From positions 1 through 64,000 of the forward strand of contig NZ_JAABOK010000021.1 in NCBI RefSeq assembly GCF_009928525.1: a stretch of DNA of 64,000 bases, read 5' to 3'. The notes under the pieces are model-generated. The model did not search any database. It saw only the letters and a list, made by a program, of their open reading frames with translations, and had not been told where the DNA came from. A program made the translations under genes and the position numbers. Below are positions 53,126 to 60,916 of the stretch, piece after piece. Position 1 is the first letter of the stretch, and each line of letters starts with the position of its first letter. Source of the stretch: Chitinophaga solisilvae. Lineage in GTDB: Bacteria; Bacteroidota; Bacteroidia; Chitinophagales; Chitinophagaceae.

Positions 53126-53911
53126 CTATCTGCAAAGGGTGAAAATGATATCGTACAGACCGAATACCACTAATGTCAGGGCAAATATTTTTTCCAGCAG
53201 CGGTGTCTTCATTTTCACGGCTGTCTTAGCTCCCAGCCAGGAGGCGGGGAACGCAGTAAGTGATAACAACAGGGCAATGTTCCAGTCAATATGCCCCAGG
53301 TACCAATGTGTAATGGCGCCGGGCACCGATAAGATGGCAGACAGGACCACTGCACAAGCCAAAGCCTGCTTAATAGGCATTTTCAGCTTTTTGATAAAGA
53401 AGGAACTGAACAGTATTCCGCCGGCATTAGCCAGCAGCCCTGCCAGAAAACCAATGAAGAGCGCCGCGCCTATCAGCTGTTCTGCCTTTACGCTGCTGCT
53501 GGTAATAGCCATTTCGGGCGACTTGTTTCTGTTGGTCAGATAGGCGAACAACAGACTCAGACCAATGGTGACAATGAACAGCGCAGTCAGCACCATCAGC
53601 GTTTTTCCCGGCAGATAACTGCTCAGCCAGGATCCGGCAATAGTGGCAGGTACACCGAAAACGGCGCCCAGCAATATTACACGCCGGTTGAATAATTTCT
53701 CCCTGCTGTATACCACTGTTGCAGATAAGGTACTGGAAATAGAAGCAGGTAACGGCGATGCCAGCGCCAGAAAAGGATGCACACCGGCAAATATCTGCAG
53801 CGCAGGAGTACTGATAGCACTTCCTCCTTTTCCCAGCAGGCCGGATAAATAACCGACAACTACCCCGATCAACAGGACAGGCAGGTAATCAGATTGTTGT
53901 AAATATTCCAT
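53126..53911 (-). CDS. TauE/SafE family exporter, second copy
   Basis: A 261-residue polytopic inner-membrane protein of the same family as the gene at 538-1374: LIGVVVGYLSGLLGKGGSAI and LFIGFLAGLLANAGGILFSS are the two repeat motifs. No DUF1634 partner is adjacent, unlike the first copy. The predicted substrate is a small anion such as sulfite. Its leader contains a short open frame and the sequence shared with the first tauE leader. Confidence 0.85.
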   Translation of the reverse strand: MEYLQQSDYLPVLLIGVVVGYLSGLLGKGGSAISTPALQIFAGVHPFLALASPLPASISSTLSATVVYSREKLFNRRVILLGAVFGVPATIAGSWLSSYLPGKTLMVLTALFIVTIGLSLLFAYLTNRNKSPEMAITSSSVKAEQLIGAALFIGFLAGLLANAGGILFSSFFIKKLKMPIKQALACAVVLSAILSVPGAITHWYLGHIDWNIALLLSLTAFPASWLGAKTAVKMKTPLLEKIFALTLVVFGLYDIIFTLCR

Positions 53912-53915
53912 TCTT

Positions 53916-53966
53916 TCATCCCTCCGGGAATGAGCACTTATGGTTGGTGTGGTTGGTTTCGTTCAT
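53916..53966 (-). CDS. Possible leader peptide upstream of second tauE
   Basis: A 16-codon frame, MNETNHTNHKCSFPEG, ending 4 nt before the tauE start. Its last codons contain GGAGG, which would be the tauE ribosome-binding site, so translation of the leader could control access to that site. The TACTTTTG promoter at 53978 would make it the first frame on the mRNA. It may equally be chance. Confidence 0.25.
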   Translation of the reverse strand: MNETNHTNHKCSFPEG

Positions 53967-53977
53967 TACAGGTCGTT

Positions 53978-53985
53978 CAAAAGTA
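53978..53985 (-). promoter_or_regulatory. -7 promoter element of second tauE (TACTTTTG)
   Basis: The same TACTTTTG octamer as at the first tauE gene, 67 nt before the start codon. Confidence 0.45.
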
Positions 53986-54128
53986 GGTCATGTGCGAAAG
54001 GCAGACAAATAATAGCAATAACTATAAGTTATGGGAGATAACAAGATATTATATTTATTGCTAGTCTATAAAGCTAATGAAATAATAGGTATATTCAATT
54101 TATCAAAAACCAACGGCTCTACTGTCAT

Positions 54129-54809
54129 ATGACGAAAACGATTGATTTTCCCAACATCGGTTATACGATTCAATGGTTGTTCAAGGATGAAGACAATGAT
54201 ATCTACAGTGATTACAACACCATTGGCGTAGCACATGAACGTATATACGAAGATCTGCACATCATACTGACTCAATTCATGGAATCCCGTCTGCTGCTTC
54301 CTGTACAACTCACCCAAACCGGTAACTTCGGATGCGCCGGCCTGCAGACAGACCAGATAGTGGAAGAGATCAGACAGCTGGTGCGCTCCAGGATCATCAC
54401 CCAGCAACTGGACATATACGGTTACGGCTATGTGAAAATGCCCGGTGGTGAGGAAATCATGCAACCCGATCTCATTCAGCTGACAGACTTCCGCTTTACT
54501 GAAAGGAGCTTTAAAATCACCACTTTCAAAAATGTATGGACGCCTGTCGCCACACACGATGAAGACAACTTCAGCTGGCAGATAGACCTCGCAGAACTCA
54601 ATGCCCCCCGTCTGGAACATTGTCTCTCTGCCATCTACCATAAAATAAAACTACCCGTCACCCCCGGACCTGAAGAAGAAATACGCTCCCACCCCATATG
54701 GCAAAAGGGCTTCAAGCTTTTCCCCTCCAGAGAAATTATTGAAAGTGCCTATAATGAAGATCCCCCGCCACCGAACTTCGATATTGCGAAATACCTCCTA
54801 CCGAAATAA
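54129..54809 (+). CDS. Unrecognised 226-residue protein
   Basis: A soluble protein I do not recognise. No signal peptide or membrane segment. It is rich in aromatic and acidic residues (FPNIGYTIQWLFKDEDNDIY; IYGYGYVKMPGGEEIMQPD) with a proline-rich end (EDPPPPNFDIAKYLLPK), and looks like a mixed alpha/beta domain. It stands alone on the plus strand, converging on the Gfo/Idh gene through LIR-13. The AT-rich leader lacks a clear promoter match. Confidence 0.6.
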   Translation: MTKTIDFPNIGYTIQWLFKDEDNDIYSDYNTIGVAHERIYEDLHIILTQFMESRLLLPVQLTQTGNFGCAGLQTDQIVEEIRQLVRSRIITQQLDIYGYGYVKMPGGEEIMQPDLIQLTDFRFTERSFKITTFKNVWTPVATHDEDNFSWQIDLAELNAPRLEHCLSAIYHKIKLPVTPGPEEEIRSHPIWQKGFKLFPSREIIESAYNEDPPPPNFDIAKYLLPK

Positions 54810-54816
54810 ACTACGA

Positions 54817-54941
54817 ATTCATTTTATTATTTTATTATTTGAGATTTATATAAAAGCGAAGACCAGAGCGATTGTACTTTAAGTATTTGCTCTGGTCTTC
54901 GCTTTTATATAAATCTCAAATAATAAAATAATAAAATGAAT
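54817..54941. repeat. LIR-13, 53-bp perfect inverted repeat, hybrid type
   Basis: Arms 54817-54869 and 54889-54941 pair over 53 bp with a 19-nt loop. The outer arm is AT-rich (ATTTTATTATTTTATTATTT, then GAGATTT), related to the TTTGAGATTT type, but the inner arm is AAGCGAAGACCAGAGC, the GCGAAGA type. It is the best example of outer and inner parts being exchanged. It fills the gap between two converging genes. Confidence 0.95.
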
Positions 54942-54950
54942 GCGTGGTTT

Positions 54951-56297
54951 CTATCCAACCAGTCTTCCCGGATCCCATCCCTTCTCATACGTTCTTCCCC
55001 ACATCGCCATAGCTTCTCTGTCATGCAGTATATGCCCGTTTTGGGGATCTGTGTGGAGTATGCGGCCGGTGCGTTGCGCTATATTTCCGAGCAGGCATAG
55101 CAAGGTGCTGCGATAGCCGGTATTGATTTCTGAGTGAAGGGTGGCATTACCTCTGATGCTTTCCAGGAAATTATTGAGATGAATGGCATCATAGAATTCG
55201 CCGGCGGGGCTCACGGTATTGGTTACGCTTTGATTGGGATTGGCGGCCTGCTTTACTTCTTTCACCACCTTGTTTTTGTTGTCAAGGATTTTGTAGCTGT
55301 CGCCGCCGGAGTTATACAGGCTTCCGTTTTCACCGAACAGCGTAAAGCCGCGGCCACTGCCTTCCAGCGTGAAAGGATCGCAGCTGCGGCCTTCCCAGGC
55401 GATAGCTTTGCCACCTTCAAATTCAAAGTTGAGCGTTTGTGTATCCGGTGTTTCCCAATCATCTTTAGGATAAGCATAACGACCGCCTGCAGAGGTTACC
55501 TTTGTGGGGAAGTCTACATCCATAAACCAACGCAGACAATCCAGTTCATGCGTAGCGTTGTTACAGGTTTCGGATGTACCCCAATGCCAGCGCCAATGCC
55601 AGTTGTAGTGCACAATATTATCCAGGTATGGTTGCCTGGGTGCAGGACCCTGCCACAGGTCCCAGTCCAGCGTACCCGGCACTGGTACCTGCTTTCCCGT
55701 ACCGATGGGTTTACGGTCATTGACATACCATCCGCGGCCATAGTGCACCTTGCCGATAATACCTTCTTCCTTTACTTCTTTCACGGCCTGCTGCAGGTTA
55801 GGCCAGGAGCGGCGCTGATTACCCATCTGCACAAGCCGGTTATATTTTTTCGCTGCGGCTACCAGCATTTCTCCTTCATGCGGATTGTGTGCGCAGGGCT
55901 TTTCCACATACACGTGTTTACCTGCCGCCGCAGCCATGATAGCTGCCGGAGCATGCCAGTGGTCCGGCGCTGCAATGATGAGCGCATCAAAATCCCTGCG
56001 CTCCAGCAACCGGCGTATATCCTTTATCACCTGCGGCTTGCGCTCCTGAGCACCCGCCACTGCCTTTAATCCCTTTTCAATGGCCCCGTCCTCTACATCA
56101 CATATATAGCCTATCTCCGCGCCCGGCAGCTTTGCCGCCACCTGTGCCAGCCAGTTGCCACGGGAGTTCACTCCCATCACACCCAACACCAACTTATTAC
56201 CAGGAGCATTTTTTCCGAATACCGGAAAATCAAGTATAGTAAGCCCTGCGCCCAAACCTGCCAGGGTACCGGTTTTTATAAAATCTCTTCTTTTCAT
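54951..56297 (-). CDS. Gfo/Idh/MocA family oxidoreductase, exported
   Basis: A 448-residue NAD(P)-dependent oxidoreductase. The N-terminus MKRRDFIKTGTLAGLGAG is a probable Tat signal, so it would fold in the cytoplasm and act in the periplasm. Rossmann fold about 35-150 (VMGVNSRGNWLAQVAAKL), conserved EKPCAHN, and a C-terminal alpha/beta domain. In Bacteroidota such enzymes can form 3-keto-glycosides, the substrates of DUF1080 enzymes encoded elsewhere in this window. It follows eboF but is separated from it by LIR-9. Confidence 0.87.
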   Translation of the reverse strand: MKRRDFIKTGTLAGLGAGLTILDFPVFGKNAPGNKLVLGVMGVNSRGNWLAQVAAKLPGAEIGYICDVEDGAIEKGLKAVAGAQERKPQVIKDIRRLLERRDFDALIIAAPDHWHAPAAIMAAAAGKHVYVEKPCAHNPHEGEMLVAAAKKYNRLVQMGNQRRSWPNLQQAVKEVKEEGIIGKVHYGRGWYVNDRKPIGTGKQVPVPGTLDWDLWQGPAPRQPYLDNIVHYNWHWRWHWGTSETCNNATHELDCLRWFMDVDFPTKVTSAGGRYAYPKDDWETPDTQTLNFEFEGGKAIAWEGRSCDPFTLEGSGRGFTLFGENGSLYNSGGDSYKILDNKNKVVKEVKQAANPNQSVTNTVSPAGEFYDAIHLNNFLESIRGNATLHSEINTGYRSTLLCLLGNIAQRTGRILHTDPQNGHILHDREAMAMWGRTYEKGWDPGRLVG

Positions 56298-56331
56298 AAC
56301 TGGAATTTTACCTGCGATCTAAATTAATATA

Positions 56332-56482
56332 AATAATTACGAATTACGAATTGCGAATTACGAATGAAGAAGCGAAGCGCTAAACGTAGATTAAAGGAGA
56401 TACTTAATACTTATCACCTTTAATCTACGTTTAGCGCTTCGCTTCTTCATTCGTAATTCGCAATTCGTAATTCGTAATTATT
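56332..56482. repeat. LIR-9, 66-bp perfect inverted repeat
   Basis: The longest arms in the window: 56332-56397 and 56417-56482, 66 bp, around a 19-nt loop (AGATACTTAATACTTATCA). Compared with LIR-8 the inner arm has GCGAAGCGCTAAACGTAG instead of GCGAAGAGCTAAACGTAG, with the change present on both sides. The eboF stop codon begins at 56481, inside the arm end. Confidence 0.96.
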
Positions 56483-57848
56483 ATCTCCCCATCAGCGTCT
56501 CCCAAATAACATCATACACTTCAGTTGCCTGCAACTGATTTTTGCCGGTAGGATTGTTGCTGATGACTACGGGATGATGCAGTGGGTTTTCTTCCAATCT
56601 GCCGTGGGAGCCTTTGATGAGTGTGGCATCCAGGGGGATAACATTCATGAGATAGCGGAAGCCGAGTTTCTTTTTCAGGAGTTTGGCGCCTGCTTTCAGC
56701 TTCACCAGCGGGTCGGCAGGATCCATGAACATTTCCACCGGGTCGTAGCCTGGTTTACGGAAGATGTCTACAATACGCGCGAAGTCAGGCGCTTTGTTAT
56801 CATCCATCCAATAGTAGTAGGCGAACCAGCTGTTGGCGTCGGCGACGGCGATCAGGTCGCCGCTGCGTTCATGATGCATATGATGCTGCCGCTTGCCTTC
56901 CCTGTCCAGCACCAGTTCTACACCGGGTGTATTTTCGAGTATGGTCCGTACTTTTTTATAGCAGGACGGGTCGTTGATATAGATGTGCGCCAGCTGATGA
57001 TCTGCTACGGCAAAGGCTTTGGAAGCACCGGCATCCAGCAGCTCCAGCCCTCTTTCCACACGCAGTGCCAGCAGCCCTTCTTCTCTCAGCCGGCGGTTCA
57101 GGTACACCGGGTTATTCACATTGGTGATACCATATTCTGACAACACCACCGGATCTACGCCCTGCTGCTGATAATAGGTAATCAGCTGTTTACATACCTG
57201 ATCGATTTCACTGATTTCTTTCGCATTACGTACCGGGTCCTGACCAAATTTCTGCAGACAGTAATCCAGGTGCGGCAGGTAAACGAAAGTGAGTGTGGGA
57301 TTGTATAATTTATCGGTGAGGATGGTAGCGTCAGCGATCCATTGGGAGGATTTGATGCTGGCGGTAGGGCCCCAGTAATTAAAGAGGGGAAAGGTTCCCA
57401 GCTCTTTTGTCAGATAGTCACGCAAGGTATCCGGCGTAGTATAGCAGTCCGGAATTTTGCGGCCATCGGAGAGATAATTAGGTCGTGGTGTCAGCGAATA
57501 ATCAACATTGGCGTACATATTGTACCACCAGCACATTTGCGCGCAGGTAAATTCCGGGTTGAGTCTGCGGGCTTTGTCCCATATTTTGGGCGCATCTACC
57601 AGCCTGTTGGACTGTTTCCAGAATTTAATCTCACAGTCTGTACGATCATACCATCCATTGCCCACAATTCCGTGTTCATTGGGCCATTTACCTGTCAGGT
57701 AAGTACTTTGCACTGCTGTAGTCACCGCCGGCAACATGGGCGTTACCGTGGCCATATGCCTTTGCTGCGTGTATTGCTGCATAAAGGGCATGTGCTTCAG
57801 AAGTGAAGCAGACAAGCCAACTACATCCATTACTACTGTCTTTCTCAT
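56481..57848 (-). CDS. eboF: EboF-type alkaline phosphatase superfamily protein
   Basis: A 455-residue protein of the nucleotide pyrophosphatase/phosphodiesterase group. The nucleophile Thr is in PAVTTAVQSTYLTGKWPNEH (followed by GIVGNGWYDR); metal ligands are in VYLPHLDYCLQKFG and VLSEYGITNV, and a late His in IKGSHGRLEENP. In the ebo cluster this is the last gene, after eboE, as here (65-nt gap). The cluster is thought to move a polyprenyl or indole-type precursor to the periplasm. No signal peptide is evident. Confidence 0.8.
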   Translation of the reverse strand: MRKTVVMDVVGLSASLLKHMPFMQQYTQQRHMATVTPMLPAVTTAVQSTYLTGKWPNEHGIVGNGWYDRTDCEIKFWKQSNRLVDAPKIWDKARRLNPEFTCAQMCWWYNMYANVDYSLTPRPNYLSDGRKIPDCYTTPDTLRDYLTKELGTFPLFNYWGPTASIKSSQWIADATILTDKLYNPTLTFVYLPHLDYCLQKFGQDPVRNAKEISEIDQVCKQLITYYQQQGVDPVVLSEYGITNVNNPVYLNRRLREEGLLALRVERGLELLDAGASKAFAVADHQLAHIYINDPSCYKKVRTILENTPGVELVLDREGKRQHHMHHERSGDLIAVADANSWFAYYYWMDDNKAPDFARIVDIFRKPGYDPVEMFMDPADPLVKLKAGAKLLKKKLGFRYLMNVIPLDATLIKGSHGRLEENPLHHPVVISNNPTGKNQLQATEVYDVIWETLMGR

Positions 57849-57913
57849 AGAGATGATCGCCGTTTCTTTTCCGGTATAAAGCTATAATTCCGCGCTCACA
57901 ATTCCAACAAATA

Positions 57914-59116
57914 CTACTGCAGCTGTGCGGCTATCCATTCGAGTTCCCTGGAAACGGACAGACCGATTTCTTCTTTCAGGGCAGGCGGTAAAACTTCCCA
58001 GGTATAGGTTTCGGCTTCCAGGTGTTGGGTAAAGGGCTGGCTGCGTTGCAGGGCCAGTACCTCAATAATGTCTTCCTGCGTGGATTGCAGCACATCAAAC
58101 CGGTTGATAAATACCGGTACATGAAAATGGGAACGCCATTCTGTTACCTGTGGATTGGCGGCATCCGCGAGGGCTTCCGGCAGGTCGGGATAATGAATCA
58201 ATTCGCCTGATGCCTTGCGGGCAATGACCTGGTGCAGGTATACGGGTTCATTGAACTGCCGGAAAGCGTTGACTACCGCTTCGCGCCGGGTGGTCATATC
58301 TGCCCTGAGGGCGGCGCTGATCTGTATCTTTCCTACTTTCAGGCCACGGCTGTGCAGTGTTTCCAGCACCTGCGCCGGCGTTTCATATACCAGGGCGAAG
58401 TGGCATACATCGTAGCACAGTTGGATGTGTGACTTAATGATGTCTGCCGCGGCTTCATCTGTCACATCAAATTTCTCTTTTATAAACGGGATACCTGCGG
58501 GCAGTAAGTCATTGAAATACCAGCTGATATATTCCCCGGTGTTTTCCAGGAGGCCATCCGGTTCGGGTTCCACATCCAGATGAAGCAGCGGGCCGCCGCT
58601 TCTGCGGATGCGTACCAGCTGTTCCAGCACCAGCAGCATATTGAGTGTAGCGCTTTCTGTGAATGAATTTTGCTCTTCTTCGCAGCGGTTACACCAGAAT
58701 TTATAAGACAGCGGAGAGGTGGAGATACCACCTTCCATTCCTTCCGGCAGCAGGGCGGCCAGTATCCTGAACAGGCGGATGGTGTAGGCTACGCGATCGG
58801 CCTGGGTCCAGTCGGGTGTGTGTACCTGGTCTTTTACTACGGTGTCGTGAAATCCGCCATAAGGGAAACCGTTCATGGTGAACACGTAGCAGTTCTCCTG
58901 CTGCAGCCATTTCCGGAAGGCATTCAGCTGTTCTTCCCTGGCGAGTTCCAGGCTGGCGGTATTGGCCAGGCGCAGGCCTATGCCAAAGGGTTTATCCGGT
59001 GAAAGGCGTTGCTTAATAGCCGGGATATGCTGCCGTAGCTGCGCGAAATGGTCTTCCCATTTTTCGCCGGGATGTATATTGGTGCAATAGGTGAGGTGTC
59101 CGTATGGTGTTTGCAT
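57914..59116 (-). CDS. eboE: Metabolite traffic protein EboE
   Basis: A 400-residue TIM-barrel protein of the xylose-isomerase-like fold: MQTPYGHLTYCTNIHPGEKW at the N-terminus is typical of EboE, with likely metal ligands in LHLDVEPEPDG and CYDVCHFALVYE. The longer open frame to 59371 adds a basic, non-homologous stretch; the ATG at 59116 shares one base with the eboD stop (TAATG), showing translational coupling. EboE's biochemical role is unknown. Confidence 0.85.
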   Translation of the reverse strand: MQTPYGHLTYCTNIHPGEKWEDHFAQLRQHIPAIKQRLSPDKPFGIGLRLANTASLELAREEQLNAFRKWLQQENCYVFTMNGFPYGGFHDTVVKDQVHTPDWTQADRVAYTIRLFRILAALLPEGMEGGISTSPLSYKFWCNRCEEEQNSFTESATLNMLLVLEQLVRIRRSGGPLLHLDVEPEPDGLLENTGEYISWYFNDLLPAGIPFIKEKFDVTDEAAADIIKSHIQLCYDVCHFALVYETPAQVLETLHSRGLKVGKIQISAALRADMTTRREAVVNAFRQFNEPVYLHQVIARKASGELIHYPDLPEALADAANPQVTEWRSHFHVPVFINRFDVLQSTQEDIIEVLALQRSQPFTQHLEAETYTWEVLPPALKEEIGLSVSRELEWIAAQLQ

Positions 59117-60270
59117 TACTGTAATTTTTTGCAGATATCGGCTGCCGCATATAGCAGGTCGAGATCCATATGATGCGTTTCTGCCCCGGTGCCGATAGCT
59201 TTCAGCAGGGAGATGGTCAGGCGCCCGCCGAGATGTTCGCGGAATTCTTCCAGGCCCGCTACTACGGGAGAGGGCCGGCCATCCTGCTTTTCCAGCAGCG
59301 GATGCCATACGGGCAGCTGCATATTTTTCAACACACTGATAATGCGGTACATAGATGCTTCGTCGAGCCAACCTAACAGGAACGAGTATACGCTGTCCAG
59401 CGCAATACCGATGGCTACTGCTTCACCATGCCGCAGGGAGAAGCTGGTAAGCTGTTCCAGCTTATGCGCGCTCCAGTGGCCGAAATCCAGGGGGCGGGAG
59501 GAACCGCTTTCGAACGGATCGCCGCCACCGCCGATATGTGCCACATGCAGTTCTGCACAGCGGAAGATAAGGTATTGCATACCAGGCATATCGCCGCCGG
59601 TGAGGGCAACTGCTTTCTCTTCTATCCATTCAAAGAAGGCGGTATCGCGGATCAGCGCTACCTTTACCGCTTCCACCATACCGGAGCGCCAGTCACGCGA
59701 GTCCAGCGTTGTCAGGAAATGGCTGTCATTGAAAACAGCAGAAGGTGGTGCAAAGGACCCGAGAAAGTTCTTCTTTCCCTTGTAGTTAACACCATTCTTG
59801 ACACCTACGCCGGAATCATTCTGCGATAATACGGTAGTGGGTATACGAATATGCTTTACTCCCCTGTGGGATATAGCAGCTACAAACCCCACCAGATCCA
59901 GCAGAGAGCCGCCGCCGATACCGATGACATAGGAGTGCCGGTCGATGCCGTATTTGTCAATAGCGTCTACCAGGCTGAATACCAATGGTAAATCATTCTT
60001 CACACTTTCGCCACCGCTGATGGTAATAATTTCGGGGGCTGGCTGAAAGCCGCGCACTGCGCTGAGATACCGGGTTATCTGGTCGGGCAGGCCGGGATGA
60101 GCTGCTGCCACGCCTCCATCGAGGATTACCAGTAATTTCTTCTGAAAAGCAGCATCTGCCCTGGATTCCAGGAAGGCTGACAAACAGGTGTTGGCCGGGT
60201 CGAACAGGTGACTGGAAAAGTGCACCCCGTACTTAAAGTTGACGTCAAAATTTTGATGAATATATTCCAT
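59116..60270 (-). CDS. eboD: EboD, 3-dehydroquinate synthase-like protein
   Basis: A 384-residue protein of the dehydroquinate synthase family, of the cyclase type with NAD and a metal: GGGSLLDLVGFVAAISHRGV, RIPTTVLSQNDSGVGVKNGV, FGHWSAHKLEQL and LRHGEAVAIGIALDS. The frame begins at 60303, but MEYIHQNFDVNFKYGVHF at 60270 is the family start. It overlaps eboE by one base. In other ebo clusters it directly follows eboC; here 3.4 kb of foreign-strand genes lie between. Confidence 0.85.
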   Translation of the reverse strand: MEYIHQNFDVNFKYGVHFSSHLFDPANTCLSAFLESRADAAFQKKLLVILDGGVAAAHPGLPDQITRYLSAVRGFQPAPEIITISGGESVKNDLPLVFSLVDAIDKYGIDRHSYVIGIGGGSLLDLVGFVAAISHRGVKHIRIPTTVLSQNDSGVGVKNGVNYKGKKNFLGSFAPPSAVFNDSHFLTTLDSRDWRSGMVEAVKVALIRDTAFFEWIEEKAVALTGGDMPGMQYLIFRCAELHVAHIGGGGDPFESGSSRPLDFGHWSAHKLEQLTSFSLRHGEAVAIGIALDSVYSFLLGWLDEASMYRIISVLKNMQLPVWHPLLEKQDGRPSPVVAGLEEFREHLGGRLTISLLKAIGTGAETHHMDLDLLYAAADICKKLQ

Positions 60271-60916
60271 GGCAATTCCGCAAACATCTTTCTGAAAAAA
60301 CAATACTTCTAAAGTACATATAAAAAATTTGATATTACAGAAAGAATAAGGCTCCGGGAACGGAGCCCTTACAGTTTTTTACCTTTTTGTTGTTATCTGT
60401 ATGCAATAGAGAAACAGTGATACAAACTCCATAACCATAGTACAAAATAACATGTACTCAGGTACCCGTATGACAGTACATACCGGTAATTGCAAAAATC
60501 CGTAGAACTACGGACGTCCGTATTGCCGGCGCCAAACCTTTTACCGTAAAGGATTCCAGAAAGGCGCCGGGAAAACTACGTAAAAACACAGTGTCCGCTT
60601 ATCCTATTGACTATTGTGTATTCCATCAGAAATCAGGACCTTTACGATAACTGAAAACTGACTGTAACCACGCTGTCGTTCCAGGAAAAAATTGTTTGTC
60701 TGTAGACGAATATCTGGCAGGTTGTACTGCTGATGTTGCCCCTGTCACCCGGATGCGTATTGTACTTCTCTTGTTGCAATACCCTGTTAATACCGGCACA
60801 ACAACCGGCGGCGATCGTTCATCTGATTCCTGCTGCCATTCTGTATTCGGGTAACGTTACCAGGTATTTTTCTGCAATTACCGGGGCAACCGTAAGGTTG
60901 TGTAACTGTTTAAACC
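60271..60916. other. Divergent spacer between eboD and the kinase gene
   Basis: A 646-nt spacer without a convincing gene (the frame 60733-60924 has a non-coding look). It holds several structures: hairpin AAGGCTCCG-GGAA-CGGAGCC(C)TT at 60348-60370 with T-rich sequence downstream on the plus strand; a 14-bp palindrome TACGGACGTCCGTA at 60509-60522; and a longer stem with CCGGCGCC (60526) facing GGCGCCGG (60564-60571) enclosing CCTTTTACCGTAAAGG. No exact TAnnTTTG element is seen for either gene. Confidence 0.45.

Noticed and set aside
57914..59371. Longer eboE starting at 59371
   Set aside because: The extra 85 residues are Arg/Ser/Pro-rich, antisense-like and fully overlap eboD; the ATG at 59116 fits the family and couples with the eboD stop.
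60509..60522. TACGGACGTCCGTA as an attachment or insertion-sequence end
   Set aside because: No flanking target duplication or mobile gene is seen; it is treated as a possible operator only.
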